In this document: positions 33,982 through 46,304 of the stretch, one piece after another
How the letters are laid out: every line of letters starts with the position of its first letter
Position numbering within the stretch: the first letter of the stretch is position 1
Assembly: GCA_027422505.1 (NCBI GenBank)
Contig: JAPQWV010000001.1
Coordinates: 5,766,001 to 5,830,000, forward strand
Length of the DNA stretch: 64,000 nt
Direction: 5' to 3'
From: Craterostigma plantagineum
Taxonomy: Eukaryota; Streptophyta; Magnoliopsida; Lamiales; Linderniaceae
The notes under the pieces: model-generated
The model's database searches: none
The model's input: the letters and a program-made list of their open reading frames with translations, nothing else
What the model was told of the DNA's origin: nothing
Position numbers and translations under genes: made by a program

Positions 33982-35720
33982 ATGTTGGTCCAACATTTGG
34001 ATCAACATAGCATATGTCAAATTAGATAGTTACTGCTTTAATGTTTGGTTAACTATTCTGTTCTGTTCTCCTGTGAAATGACTTGATTCTTCTTGTTTGG
34101 TCCCTGAATGAACCCGATTCCTCTTTTGTTTAAAGGATTTTGGTAATACGTCCCTAGGTACACGGCATTCGCTGTGACGATGTACTCTTTGCGACTAAAA
34201 GCCAATCCTTATTGTGTTTAAGCATGCTCATAAACTCTCGGCTAAATGTGGTTTGTGGTTATAAGATTCCTTAGGTACACGGCATTCGCGGTGACGATGT
34301 ATACTATGCGACAAAAAGGCCTAACCGTGAGGCTGAGGGTATAAGGGCAGTGCATAAATTCTGTTGGATTGGATATGTGAGGTGAATGGGTAGAAATAAA
34401 GGGTACTGATTTTGAGAAGGATTGAGCAGATAAGTCTAGGATTACGGAATTAGAATGTTGAGTCAAATGTTAGGGCAACATGTGTGACTGTCTGTTTGAT
34501 ACTGCAATATTTTGTGCTTTCGTTTTATTCGTGTCTGTCTTTAGTACTGTTTGGTTAGTTTCGTGTGTCTAGTTTAGTTATCTCTCAGAATTGCATTAGA
34601 AACTCTCGGAGAACAGCTCTTTACACTTGTCTCTTTGTGCTCATCGCAGTCGCTCAAACGGTTAGTATTTCTTGATTCTACCTTGACTTTTGACTTAGTT
34701 GTTTTTGGTTGAATCGTGATTTGAAAGCTCATATTTACTTGCATGACTTAGTCTTCGAACTGCTTTTGTGTGCTCGCATGATAAATGAGTCCGTTTACTA
34801 TTTTTAGATCCATGCTTTGAAAGATCGTGACCTAGCTTTATTTTATCCATATTATACGGCTTTCAACGGTTATTTTTTTCGTTGGATTCCTTTTTGCTCC
34901 TTGATGTGACTTAGTCATCTCCTCACAGGTTGTACATTCTGTTCTCATATCATCTTTTTGGATTTATCTTTGATTTCTTTATGGTGAACTAACTTGTTTC
35001 TGAGCCTCAGAATGTTGGCCCAGATGTTAGTCCCACATTTACCTCAACATCTGCAAGTTAGCTAACAGAGTAGTTCTCTGAGTTTTTTCTTTCTTCCCAA
35101 AAAGGGGGGGAAGGTTGTGCAGATAAGAAGGGGTGGAAAAGGAAATTCAGGGGGAGCAGAATAGGGAGCCTAACAAATAGGGGGAGTTGATCAAGAAGGA
35201 GAAGCAGTCGAGAAAGCATTAGAAGGAAACTCCATACTCCATTGAGAGTGAAGCTCTGATTCTTTCTCTTTTGCATGCATAATCGATTTTTTTCTGATTT
35301 TTATTTTGCATGTCGAGAAATTTGTTTTACTATATGCATGCTGATTTGCGTCTCCGATATGTTTACATGTGTGCCTGCTTACTTGCCGGATATTTTTATT
35401 TTGCAGATTTGCCTGAAGATTGTTACATTTTGCACGCCCGACTTTATGGTTATTTTGCGCATGCTGATCTAGTTAATTCTGCTTGTGTGAACCCGGCCTA
35501 CGTATGAACTGTTTATATTTTGCAGATGTTTAACTTAAGACCTTGTTATGGCTATGTACTATTGTCGTAGTACTTTGAATAGTTTTTTGTGCTATTCTGT
35601 TTGCGTCTCACTCTAACCATTTTTTATGTTTTGTGGTTGAGTTGATGTTGCCTTCAGGGGTAGTTTCGCTATGACTGACTTCTGCATTGGTTTTGGGAAG
35701 AAAGATAAAAAGGGGGAGAT
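33982..35720 (+). other. SIRE-like 3' untranslated region without an env-like ORF
   Basis: Complete SIRE elements often carry an extra ORF here; none survives. The stretch holds two copies of TAGGTACACGGCATTCGC (near 34158 and 34273), three ATGTTGG-type word clusters (33981, 34454 and 35011) and ends in the polypurine tract. Confidence 0.7.
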
Positions 35721-36525
35721 TGTTAATGTTGAGCTTTCTGCATTGGCAATGTTGGGGTAACATTCTAGTCAACATCTGTTGGCCGAGAATGTTCCATATC
35801 TCAGTTTTATCTTTCATGCCCAAAACTAATTTTATTGATGACGTGGCATTTTTCTAGTATTGTGCAGGTTATGGATAAGAGCTAGAATGGATCAAACCGT
35901 GTGGAAAGAGTGTGGATAAGCTAGAGCAAAAATAGGAAGAGTGCATACTAAAAATAGGAGACTTGGAGCTCAAGTGAAGACCAAGCCTTTGGAGCTGACC
36001 AAGTCGAGCCCCAACGGTCACTAATGGACCAAATACACTTAGTGGATGATAGTGGACGTTGAGGGCAGTTACCAAGTCGTGGGAGAAGTCCTTAAGAAGT
36101 CGAAGACATATAAAAGCGAAGGGACTTCACCATTTTGACTAGGCGCACTTACGACGAACAACGAGCGAGAAAAGGCTTTCGAGCGAGCATTCTATTTCAA
36201 CGAGAGATTTTCTTTTTAGTCTAGCTTTTCAGAGATCGTTAGGTCTTGTAGTTTTTCAGAATCCTTTTTGATTCGTAGTTTCGCTAGACTAGTTTTAACT
36301 ATCCTTTTTGATAGTTTGTAATCCATCTTTATAGTGGATTTTTGCGCCTTGAGGCACGAAGCAAGTTATTTGACTTGCTGCACAAAATCATCTCTTGTGT
36401 GCATTTTGTTCCGTCGTTAGTTTACTACCATTTGCGCTGTGCTTAAAAAGTGAGAGTGAGTGTTAGCCCAACATCTCGTCTAACATCAGTGTGTTTTACA
36501 TCCATTTTGTACGGGACCACCTTCA
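35721..36525 (+). repeat. 3' LTR of the SIRE-like element
   Basis: This is an 805-bp copy differing from the 5' LTR in GCACGAAGC versus GCACGCAGC and CCATTTGCGC versus CCATTTCCGC. It is followed by the duplicated target ATAAC. Confidence 0.95.
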
Positions 36526-36530
36526 ATAAC

Positions 36531-37075
36531 TATATATTGACATTATTTAACCGTACAATAATTGGTAGAGAACGAGTGGATACTTCGGGTAAATAATTAA
36601 CCATGATTAGCAAGTGCACGTAACTTGTGTAAGATTTGCTCTAACTTTAAGGGTCGGTCCAAAAACTATCACATTCGATGTGATGTTGACATTAGTATCT
36701 CTATACGACGAGCTACCTACCATACTCTTATTGTTATGACCGACAAATCAATGATATATTTCTTCATGAATTTAATGTTTTAGCAACTCGGTCCCTCAAC
36801 AAACCCTAAAATATTTCTATAATAATAAAGCCATAGTCGAAATTAACGGATGTAAAACATGGTATACAATACAAAGAGAAGGGTTTTTTTTTTTAAAAAA
36901 ATATGATTTATTGCAGTCGTAGGCCAAGCAAAGAACTTTTAAAACGCAGATGAAAAAAGAAACCTAACAGCAATAGTGCGGATATTCTAAGAGCACTTAC
37001 ACATCATGGGCTCATAATAGCCACATCTATTATGCGAATTTAATTTTTATTTACAAGAAATATATTGTAGTGTTA
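36531..37075. other. Intergenic, no feature seen
   Basis: AT-rich sequence with a poly-T/poly-A run near 36885-36900. No coding-like frame or repeat ends. Confidence 0.5.
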
Positions 37076-40000
37076 TTTCAGAAGTGTCCCAACACTATGG
37101 CACTTAATTAATTTCGTACCAAACTAATTTCAGTCTGAAATCAATCTGAAATTCAGAGAAGATACGAGACGACTCAGACTTTTCCATGTCACAACTGAGT
37201 TCAATGTGAAATGAGTTTTAAACTTTCTGGATATTGGACGACTCAATTTTCCTAAACTTCGACTAAGTTCAATAAGAGAATTTGAATTTCAACTATAGCT
37301 TTATTAAAATTCGGACAAAGAGTGCAAGAAAATCAGGCTGAGTAATAGAGCTGAAGAAGCCCGTGTGTTTGTTTAATTTCTCCAGCTTCACGGCCTCGTG
37401 TTTATCTATTCACGGCCGTGACGACATCAAGTCTGAAGAAAGGTGTTACTGCCCGAGTTCACGGTCACCTGCACATGTAGTCACGGCCGTGATAGAAATC
37501 GACTTAGAAGATGAATGTCTCTGCCAGTAGTCACGGTTTCATACACATCCAGTCACGGCCATGACCTTTGATTCGTCTAAGCTAGTAACGATTTTATAAG
37601 TTGATCGACCGACTTGTTAGTTAAACGGTCATTTTACTCTTTCCCTCTATAAAATACACTACTGTACAGATTCGAATTAATTAATGAGAATTTTCTTTAT
37701 TTACATCTTCTCCAAGAAACCTTCATCTTCTCGAACAATTCCAGATTTAATATGGTATCAGAGCAACTACTTTAAGCTGCGATCAACCAAGAATTATGCA
37801 AACCTTGAAGCTTCTTCATTCTACACTGCAGCAACAAATCAATGGCCGAAACAGTGCCTTCTTCAATAGCCAACACCACAGCTGTAACACTGCTAAATGA
37901 CCCATTTTATCTCAACAACAACGATGTTCCTAGACAACAGCCGGTCCATGAACAATTGAATGGTGAGAATTACGCAACATGGAGCAGAGCCATGATGATC
38001 TCTCTGATGGAAAGGAACAAGGAAGGTTTTGTGAATGGAAGCATCAAGCCACCCCCTGAAACTGATCCGAATCAAGTGACAGCTTGGAAAAGAAATAATA
38101 ATATCATTATTTCTTGGATTCTCAACACAGTGTCGAAAGAAATCTCAGCCAACATTCTCTACAATTCAGCGAGGGATGTGTGGGTTGATCTTCAAGAACG
38201 GTTTGCGCAATCAAACAAACCAAGGATCTTTCAGATTAAGAAAGAGCTAATGAATCTTGCGCAAGGAGCAGCCCCTGTTGCGGTCTATTTCACCAGGCTG
38301 AACTCTCTCTGGGATGAACTGACCAATTATCGACCTCCTTGTGTTTGCACCTGCGGGGGAATCAATGCCATCAAGAGCTACCTTGATGAAGAATATGTTC
38401 ATACATTCTTGGTGGGTCTAAATGACTCATACTCTCAGATCAGAGGTCAAATACTGCTTATGGATCCGTTACCAGCCATTAACAAAGTGTTTTCTTTATT
38501 GATTCAGGAAGAAAGGCAGAGGTCCATGTCTGCAGGCCTTGTCAAGATCACTGATGATCTTAGAAGCAGCATGGCATTAATGTCCACTTCACACTGCCAA
38601 GAACCACCAAGAAACTCTCATTACCAAAAACTGCCAAAGAAGTATTTCACTAACCAAAGAAATGAGCCTGTCAAGGTGTGCAGTCACTGCAATAAAAGAG
38701 GCCACATAGTTGATGCATGCTACTATGTCCATGGATTTCCCCCTGTTTCAGACAGAACACCAAATTCAAGGGACCAAGAGTGAATCGGTTTTCAGTTGAG
38801 GGAGTAATCAACAAGCCTGGGGAGACAAACCATCAGACAAAGCAGACATCTGTACAGAGTGAAGATGCTTTAGTTCATCTGCAACTTACTCCCTTTCAAC
38901 TCAGAGTTTGCAGACTCTGTTGAACCAGCAAAGCCAACTACGCCATCAGACCATACCTCATCAATCAAGCCAATTGAGAATGGACCAAGTATGTGCTTGT
39001 CCTTCAATTTGCCTTATTTTACCAGTACCAATGTTTGGCTAGTTGATTCTGGAGCTACCAGACATGTACGTGGGAATAAGAGCATACTAGATGATTTGCA
39101 TGAGGTTAAGGAGTCAAGGGTAATTCTGCCAGATAACACTATTATAAGGGTTAATAAAGCTGGTTCCTTAAAACTCAGTAAGCATGTTACATTGACAGAT
39201 ATACTATACGTCCCTCAATTCCATTTCAACTTGATATCTGTGAGTTACTTGGCCAAGAAAGAGAATTATAAGTTTTCCTTTGCAGCTAATGATTTCTTGA
39301 TACAGGACACTTCACTCCGTGTGATTGGCAAGGGTAGCCAAACATCATGTGGGCAGACTCAACTTCAGACTTTTCTGTAAATAATAAATCTGTTTTCCTT
39401 AACAAGTTATCTGTAGATCTTTGACACTGTAGGTTAGGCCATCCTTCTAATATGATCTTGGAAGTGTTAAGACCTGTTTAGGACATGATGATAAGTCTTC
39501 AGGTTTATATTGTAAAGTCTGCCAAGTAGCTAAACAGAAAAGACTTCCTTTTACCAGTAATAATGAAACAGCTTGTTTTTCATTTGATCTTGTACATAGT
39601 GATGTTTGGGGACCTTTCCATGTCACTGCTCATTTAGGGCATCGTTATTTTGTTACCATAGTAGATGACCATACTAAATTTACATGGCTCTTCATGATCA
39701 AACAAAAGTCTGATGTGTTTTCTGTCTTAATCTGGTTGAAACTCAGTTCTATAGTAAAGTAAAGGTACTCAGGACAGATAATGCCAAGGAATTCAATCTA
39801 CATGAGTTATTTAAAACTAAAGGCATCATACACCAGCTGTCTTGCGTCCAGACACCACATCAAAACTCAATTGTGGAAAGAAAACATCAACATTTGTTGA
39901 ATGTTGCTCCAGCATTGTATTTCCAATCCAATATGTCAATTGAGTTTTGGTCTGACTGTGTCTTAACTGCAGCATTTGTCATCAATAGAACACCTTCTAT

Positions 40001-40787
40001 ACACTTAGGGAACAAGAGTCCTTATGGCTTATTATACCAGAAACCTTTTAATTACAATGCTCTTCGAGCTTTTGGATCTCTTTGCTTTGCTTCCACACTT
40101 GCAGCTGGCAGGAAAAAGTTTGATGCTCGAGCAAGGGAGTGTGTCTTCTTAGGATATCCAAGTGGAATAAAGTGTTGGACATGAAGACAAAGGAGATGTT
40201 TGTCTCAAGGGATGTCAAGTTCAGAGAATCAGACTTCCCTTTCAGACATGAAGGAAATATTCCAGCTGAGGATCCCTTTGCTTCCTGTGTCCTGCCCAAA
40301 CCTTACAATACAGATCCTATGAGTGAAGACCTCACCACATCAGTTATAAGGAAGAATCACCTCAGCCAGCATTGGACCAACAAAGCAGCCACAATTCAGA
40401 ACCTGGCCAAAACCTTCAATTTCCGAACAATGGTCAGAATTATTTATCTTCAGCCAATGAAGCAGCTGCTCATCAACCAGGGCAGGAGATGCAAAGAAAA
40501 TATACAAGGCAGCTAAAGTGGCCTGCATACTTGGGAGACTAACATTGCAACTAGTTAACTGGTTGGATGAGTTTGTATCCTTTGTCAGATCATCTAACTT
40601 ATAAAAACTTCTCAAAGCAGTACCAATCTTTTATATGCAATGTTTCTTTAGTAAGGGAGTCAAGGAGCTTTGCACAGGCTGCTGCTTCACAAGACTGGAT
40701 GAGAGCAATGAAAGAAGAGTTTGAAGCCCTCACAAGTAACCATACATGGACAATTGTCCCTCTGCCATCAGGTAAAAGGTGCATAGG
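37076..40787 (+). mobile_element. Decayed AtRE1-like copia element, 3' part missing
   Basis: A probable 5' LTR ends at about 37751 before the initiator-Met primer site TATGGTATCAGAGC. Gag and part of pol follow, related to but clearly diverged from the 1958-6412 polyprotein. The LTR start is uncertain (a TGTTATTTCAG at 37075 is one candidate), and no 3' LTR is present because homology stops near 40787, where LTR-like sequence of another type begins. The LTR region 37388-37564 carries three TCACGG modules described in the findings. Confidence 0.75.
37842..40787 (+). pseudogene. Broken gag-pol of the AtRE1-like copia relic
   Basis: Gag starts MAETVPSSIANT at 37842 and runs open to 38783, with knuckle CSHCNKRGHIVDAC near 38690. 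After a frame change the protease (LVDSGATRHVRG) is at about 39040. Integrase pieces follow near 39580-39800 (HSDVWGPF, VDDHTKFTWLF), the third acidic region IVERKHQHLL near 39870, and WSDCVLTAAFVINRTPS at 39950. The RT starts near 40690 (DWMRAMKEEFEAL) and ends at KRCIG. Several frameshifts and stops separate these pieces, and the catalytic RT and RNase H are absent. No functional product is possible. Confidence 0.85.
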
Positions 40788-41990
40788 TGTCAGGACCCGC
40801 CGTCCGTACTCGTAATTCGTTTTAATCCTAAGTGCCTAAGGCTTCGTTATAGTGAAAAAGCGTAAAAATGCGAATAAAATTTTTTCATTTTAAATGCGTG
40901 CGGAAGTCTTACATACAAGTCAAAAGAATGTTCATACGTCATTCTACAGTTCATCGTAGTCGTATCTACACAAATACAAGTGCGTGTGTGCAGCAAAAGC
41001 TTCCTATGCGCCCGGCCTTCACAGGTCGTCATCCATACACACACTCCCACCTCAAAAGTAGCCGGATAGCTTCAAAAGATCAGCCTCGCATAAAAGTCGG
41101 ATCACGTACCGTGATCGTCAGTACCTACAACACGTAACGTAAGGATGAGCCACCGAGGCTCAGTAAGCAGAAGTTATGCATGTATGCACGTGTCCTAACG
41201 ATCGACAATCCACGCCGTCGTTTTCTGACACTCATACTCTCTTTCTTTCACTCGTACTCTTTTCCTCACTCATACTCTTTTTCTCGTACTCATACATCAT
41301 ATGGGCCCTCGGCTTTCTATCCCACTATGCGCCATATCATAGAGATCTCAATCCACTAGGGAATTGTACATATGTGGAGGTTCACACACTAGAAGGTCAC
41401 CCAAAGGAATCTTCCCTTGCTCAGTGTGGCCTCCACGCGGATGCTTCTCACTGGTAGCCAACACCGAGGCCACTAACCCCGGAGGTCACCTGGAGGAATC
41501 TTCCCTCCCGGTTAGTGTTTACACATTAGAAGGTCACCCGAAGGAATCTTCCCCTACCCAGTGTGTGCCCCGGGCCGCGTCCTCCAGGTTGCATCTTCCG
41601 CATACGGGGTATTCCCCCAGCCTCTTATACAGGCCCTATGGCTTCATTCGCCATGGTCGCATAGGGGAGCCGTGACTCTTCATTCGAGTCGACACAAACG
41701 CCAAAATCGGCGAGTATACATCGCACACAGGCGATCTTATGCACGCTCGTACCTCGCGTCTTATATACTACGCATGCGTGCAAATGCTCATGCCATGCTC
41801 ATGAAGATATGCAGATCATGCTATCATGCATAAAATTAAATCATGTCGTAACGTACACATTTCACATAAAATCACGTAAGCACGTAATCACATAATCAGA
41901 CGTAGGCAAGTTACGTGTCGTAGTTGAATTTCTACTTACCTGGTATCCTTAGCTATATCGTACGGTAAGTTGCTAATCTTCAAACCCTAA
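40788..41990. repeat. LTR-like block, probably Gypsy type, one end defined
   Basis: Copia homology stops abruptly and is followed by TGTCAGGACCCGCC, which looks like an LTR start. Inside are three related units of GGTCACC..AGGAATCTTCCC near 41393, 41484 and 41533, and a plant-LTR-like stretch GATGAGCCACCGAGGCTCAG near 41143. I could not place the other end or a target duplication. It may be a truncated or solo LTR. Confidence 0.4.
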
Positions 41991-42139
41991 GTATAGAGAC
42001 ATACAAAATTATGGTTTATTAGTCTCGTTATAATTTCACAAAATTGCCTTAATTTGAAAACCCTAATTTCGACTTTCATGAATTTCGAAACCCTAAGGTT
42101 TCGAATTTTGATTTAAATTGAAAAATACCACTTTGAAAT

Positions 42140-42500
42140 TCCTAAGGACCTCGACATGGTTAACGAAATGGGTTTTGAGCTTGATCTCGACATGTGGATA
42201 AATCTCGGGTTGCATGGGTAATTAGGTCTCGACATTGTATGTGTAAGAATCGACATTTGGACTATTTAAAGATCTCGACACATTCAAGATAAATCTCAAC
42301 ATGTCCTAAGTGGATCTCGACATCATACTAAAAAAATTTCGACATGAATTAGGAATAGATCTCGACATAATATAAGGGTTCGACATTTTATTACTATACA
42401 AAGTCTCGATACGATATCTACAAGGCTCGACATTGATTAAACAAGACACGAACTTCAAAGCCGCGCATAAGGCGCGACGATAAATTGCGACATTTTGATT
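42140..42500 (+). repeat. Array of irregularly spaced TCTCGACAT words
   Basis: About thirteen copies or one-mismatch variants of (GA)TCTCGACAT occur in 350 bp, for example near 42149, 42184, 42226, 42272, 42314, 42360, 42381 and 42426. The spacing is irregular, mostly 20-45 bp, and AT-rich sequence separates them. No coding frame explains them. Confidence 0.8.
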
Positions 42501-42506
42501 CTACAA

Positions 42507-42570
<64 letters not shown>

Positions 42571-42602
42571 AAGCCGCGCATAAGGCGCGACGATAAATTG
42601 CC
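42445..42602 (+). repeat. CT microsatellite between two copies of a ~30-bp repeat
   Basis: A (CT)n tract of about 60 bp (42508-42569) is bracketed by near-identical copies of a ~30-bp segment (AAGCCGCGCATAAGGCGCG continuing into GACGATAAATTGC), the first near 42457 and the second from 42570. Confidence 0.85.
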
Positions 42603-43013
42603 CATAATTTTATCTATTATTATTTCTAAAGTAAACTTATGAACTTTATAATAAAAATCTTATCAAGTCTGAAATAAGGTTACGATATTCCTATCCAACT
42701 GTGTATAACCTAACTCCATTTAAAACGAGACACATGGCACATTACAATCAATCGACCATTTTTGTCATGACATATGTCATTTATTTAGCGAAGTTCGGTC
42801 ATCCAATCAGGTATGGAAGACAAGGCTAATAAAAAAATATATTATGTATTAGCATTTGTAATAAATAAAACTTTGAAATAGTAAAATGATGTCTGAAACC
42901 CATACATTTATATATTGAAATAATAAAAAATACAAGAAAGAAGACGATAGATATATCATATATGATACTATATGAAGAGAAATTATAGGATAGTAGGTAA
43001 TCATTACTAAAAG

Positions 43014-43775
43014 TAGGGGTGGGATCAGGTCGGCTTTTTCGGGTCATGTACCCGATTACTTCGGGTATCTTAATACTTGATCCCGACCCGATCAAATGCG
43101 GGTATCCGATGGTCGGGTACTCGATCGGGTAGGGTTTCAGATTTTTTTTTTTTTTTCATTTTAACTAAGCTTAAATTAGTTCATTTCCTTCAAGAATAAA
43201 ATAAATTAAACACGATCAACAATAAAATAATTTAAACACGACCAATAATAAGATAAATTCAACATCATCAACAACAAGTCAATAAAATAAATTCAACACC
43301 ATGTGCCCGACCGTACCCCCTCGGTTGCGTTCGTTTTTTTTTTCCTTTGTTTTTTTATGTTTTTATTTTTTATTTTAAATTTTAGATAAGCTTAAATAAG
43401 TTTAATTCCTTCAACGATAAAATAAATTAAACATCACCAACAATAAAAAAATTAAACACCATCAATAATAAAATAAATTCAACACCATCAACATCGAAAA
43501 TAAAATAAATTCAACGCCATAAAAACAAACAAATTTAAAAGATAAACATTTATTTTTCTTTTATTAGTTGGGCTTCGTTTTATATTGGAGTTTTTTATTT
43601 TATTAGTTGGGTGTATATTTTATATGAGTTTTTTTTTTTATGGTCGGGTACCCGATCGGGTAAATCAGGTAGCATATTGCTAACCCGATACTCGACTTCT
43701 AAGTTCTAACCCGATTTTCTTCCGGACGGGGAAAACCCGATTTATGTTCGTACTTCTTGTCACGGGCCTGCCCTT
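43014..43775. mobile_element. Putative old hAT-like element
   Basis: The left end TAGGGGTGGGATC matches hAT ends found elsewhere in this window (46305, 57742). Subterminal CCCGAT/ATCGGG words face each other near 43030-43130 and 43640-43740. The interior has two diverged copies of an AATAAATTCAACACCATCAA-rich segment. The right end is poorly defined and no target duplication was found. Confidence 0.4.
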
Positions 43776-45076
43776 CCTCGCTCACGTTTCTACGCAAATT
43801 GCCAAGTGGACACATTAATCAAATCAATTAGGCAATAGGGTTTAACTATTCTAGCCATAACTGGACAAATAAGATATAGGTAATAGAGAAGATAGGTATT
43901 CCCCATTATGTATTATATCTCTAACATTAAACAACGCGAATGTTTTTTTTGCGTTGTCTTCCCTACCCGTTTGGGTTTCTTTTTTCTTCGAGAACGATAG
44001 CTTCAATATCAAAATGAAAATTACAGGGCTAAATAGCGCAAAAGGTCTCACCGGTACATCGTCAATCGGGAGAACAAAGGCTCACAAATGAGCACAAAAC
44101 ACGAAATGGAAAAACCGACAGAAAACAAAAAACACCGTATTAAACACTAAAGACTATACTACAAAAAACGCTATTAAGCTAGATTTACAATATACTTCAC
44201 TTTTCATCGGTTGTCATTACAGTGACTCATCTTCATCAGAAGAGGCTCCACAATGGGAGAAGAGGCTCCACGAGGGAGAAAAGTCTCCCGATCCAAAGGT
44301 CAGGAGAGATGAGCTCCCAACACGGGAGACTCAAGGGGGACGGCGGGGCGGCGGCAGGTGGCATCTAACGGCGGGCGTCAGGGCGGCCGGAAGGGGGACG
44401 GTGGGTGCGGCGCAGGTAGCGCACAACAGTGGGGCGGCAAACGACCGTGGGAGGTAGGAGGTGGGGCGGAAAGCCGGGGTTTGGGTGACAATACAGGTGA
44501 AAGGTGAAGAGATGATGGTGGTGGCCGCATTAGGCTAGGGTTTGGATCTTGGGAAGCTATAGAGAGAGGAGAGAGGATTGGAGGTTAGGTGTAATTAAGT
44601 TAAGCGTAATGATTTAATTTGGGTGTTTGATCACGGATGGGTTAGGTGTCATATATTGATTGGAAATCGGGTGTAACCAGTGGGTAGAAAAGTCAAGACT
44701 TTTTTTAAGTTGGAAGATATCATCACGCGAAAGCCGCTATAGACCCCACACTTTGGGCTAATTTTTTAGCCACAAACAAATTTTAAACATCCTTCTAGAC
44801 GATGAAACCTCAATTTTCAATGGTATTAATCCACATGGACACTGTGTCCCTTATACACAAACATTAAAAATAAAAAATTAAAGTGGATTTAAACTTATGA
44901 TTTCTATAAAAGTAAACTATATTGGATTCAAACTTATCATTCATATAAAAGTATCATGTGTCCGCCCATTTGATGCATCTCCAGAAAATGCAAGCTTGAT
45001 CCATCTCTTAAACTAGAACTTCTTACACACTCAAATGTGTGTTATAATAAATGCGTCATATTATAAAATAAAAATT
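43776..45076. other. Intergenic, including a G-rich stretch
   Basis: 44235-44480 is strongly purine/G-rich with GGCGG and GGGAGA words but no convincing coding frame on either strand. The remainder is AT-rich with no recognised feature. Confidence 0.45.
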
Positions 45077-45434
45077 AAGTTAGAATACTAATTAACTAAA
45101 CTAGTAATTACCTAAAAATAGTAGTTAAAGGTAGTGAGTGATTTTCTTTCAAAACTTATTGATGGGCTTTTTTCTAATGAACTTAATTGACCTATCAATA
45201 TGGCGGTTTATACAAAATGTCCAACCTTAATAAACTAGTATAGATGTGTCAACGATCAAATGCCAATGGGCCCAATTAGCTAAAATTTTTTAGAGAGAAC
45301 TTGGGTTGGCCCATACACCGATCAGCCAATAACAATTCATTCTTTTAACAAATAATAAGTTAGATGTGGATGTTTTAATTATTGCTGAATGATTGAAATT
45401 TGAAAGTATTAAGATTTGGAGGTATTACATTAAA
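45077..45434 (+). repeat. Segmental duplication, copy A, outer part
   Basis: This block matches 57176-57535 throughout, sharing AACTAAACTAGTAATTA, TATAGATGTGTC, CCAATGGGCCCAATTAGC and TTAGATGTGGATGTTTT. It ends where the copia LTR begins. Confidence 0.85.
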
Positions 45435-45436
45435 AT

Positions 45437-46292
45437 GGATTCGTGATTCAATGAAGAATATGTGTGTGACACTTGTGCGGATTGATACGAACAATCGGAA
45501 GCTTAAACGAACTGAAAACAAAACAAGGAAACACACAAGAAAACAGAGATTTAACGTGGTTCGGCTGAAACTTCAGCCTACATCCACGGAACAACGGACC
45601 CCCCTTTGTATTAATCACCAACACGAAAGTTTTAGAGCCCTATCCCGTCTACAACTCTCGTGTTTACACCTCACTGTGATTCTCACTCTAGAAGAACATA
45701 TGAACTCGCAAAATGACAACCTGAACCTAGAAAAGTTCTGGTATATATAGTGTGCTCGAGTGAGCCTTTTCATCAAATAAACGTGTGAGCTCATGAGCAT
45801 GATACAGCACATTGTCTCTCCACAAATATGTTCCAGGCCTAAGTGCGTTCAATCCTAGCCCTTTAATCGGCATCTTTCACGATTGAACGATCCGAAATCA
45901 TAAAAAAATTCTGATACATAACCAGGTGAGAATATTCTTATTTCCCAGGTGGATAAAACCTCAGCCTTTGGATTTTCTTCATCAGACCGCACGCCTCAGA
46001 TCTCACGTGACCTTGTCTTATAAAATCGTTACAGCGTTTTTATAAGTTACAGCGCGCCAAACACCATCCGTTCGATCTCATCTCGCGCGTCATCTGTCGG
46101 GTCACATTTAAACCTCAGGTTTAAACTCGATCATATGATCTTCCCGCACTTATCGAACGGATGACATCAGCCTGGGATCTTCATCACTTCAGCACACTCT
46201 CTTCAAGTTAAATCCGATCGTGTCCAATCTCGTCGACTTCGGACTCTCTCCGGCGACACTCCGGCGAGTTTTGAACTCGTAAATCTCAAACA
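45437..46292 (-). repeat. 3' LTR of the second gag-only element, outer end truncated
   Basis: It matches 50350-51192 with scattered differences and ends CTCAAACA. It lacks the first ~21 bp present in the other LTR. The conserved TTAACGTGGTTCGGC block is at about 45551. Confidence 0.8.
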
Positions 46293-46304
46293 AACTCCAC
46301 CTCG

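Larger units (their letters stand above)
30986..36530 (+). mobile_element. Young SIRE-like copia deletion derivative
   Basis: Two 805-bp LTRs (30991-31795 and 35721-36525) differ at only two positions that I found, and are flanked by a perfect ATAAC duplication (30986-30990 and 36526-36530). The primer site TGGTATCAGAG starts at 31799 and a classic copia polypurine tract (AAAAAGGGGGAGAT) ends at 35720. Gag style, long LTRs and a 1.7-kb region between pol and the 3' LTR point to the SIRE/Maximus lineage, but protease, integrase and the catalytic RT are deleted. At 5.5 kb it is well short of the roughly 9-10 kb of complete relatives. Confidence 0.95.

Noticed and set aside
43014..43775. Firm hAT call with target duplication
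   Set aside because: The left end fits, but the flanking 8-mers do not match and the right end is unclear; kept only as putative.
40788..43832. A 3-kb Gypsy LTR ending before ATAGG at 43833
   Set aside because: The ATAGG repeat is short and the copia pol sequence does not resume after it, so the duplication is probably chance.
44235..44480. G-rich stretch as a CpG-island promoter or coding exon
   Set aside because: No open frame with protein-like composition on either strand and no gene next to it.
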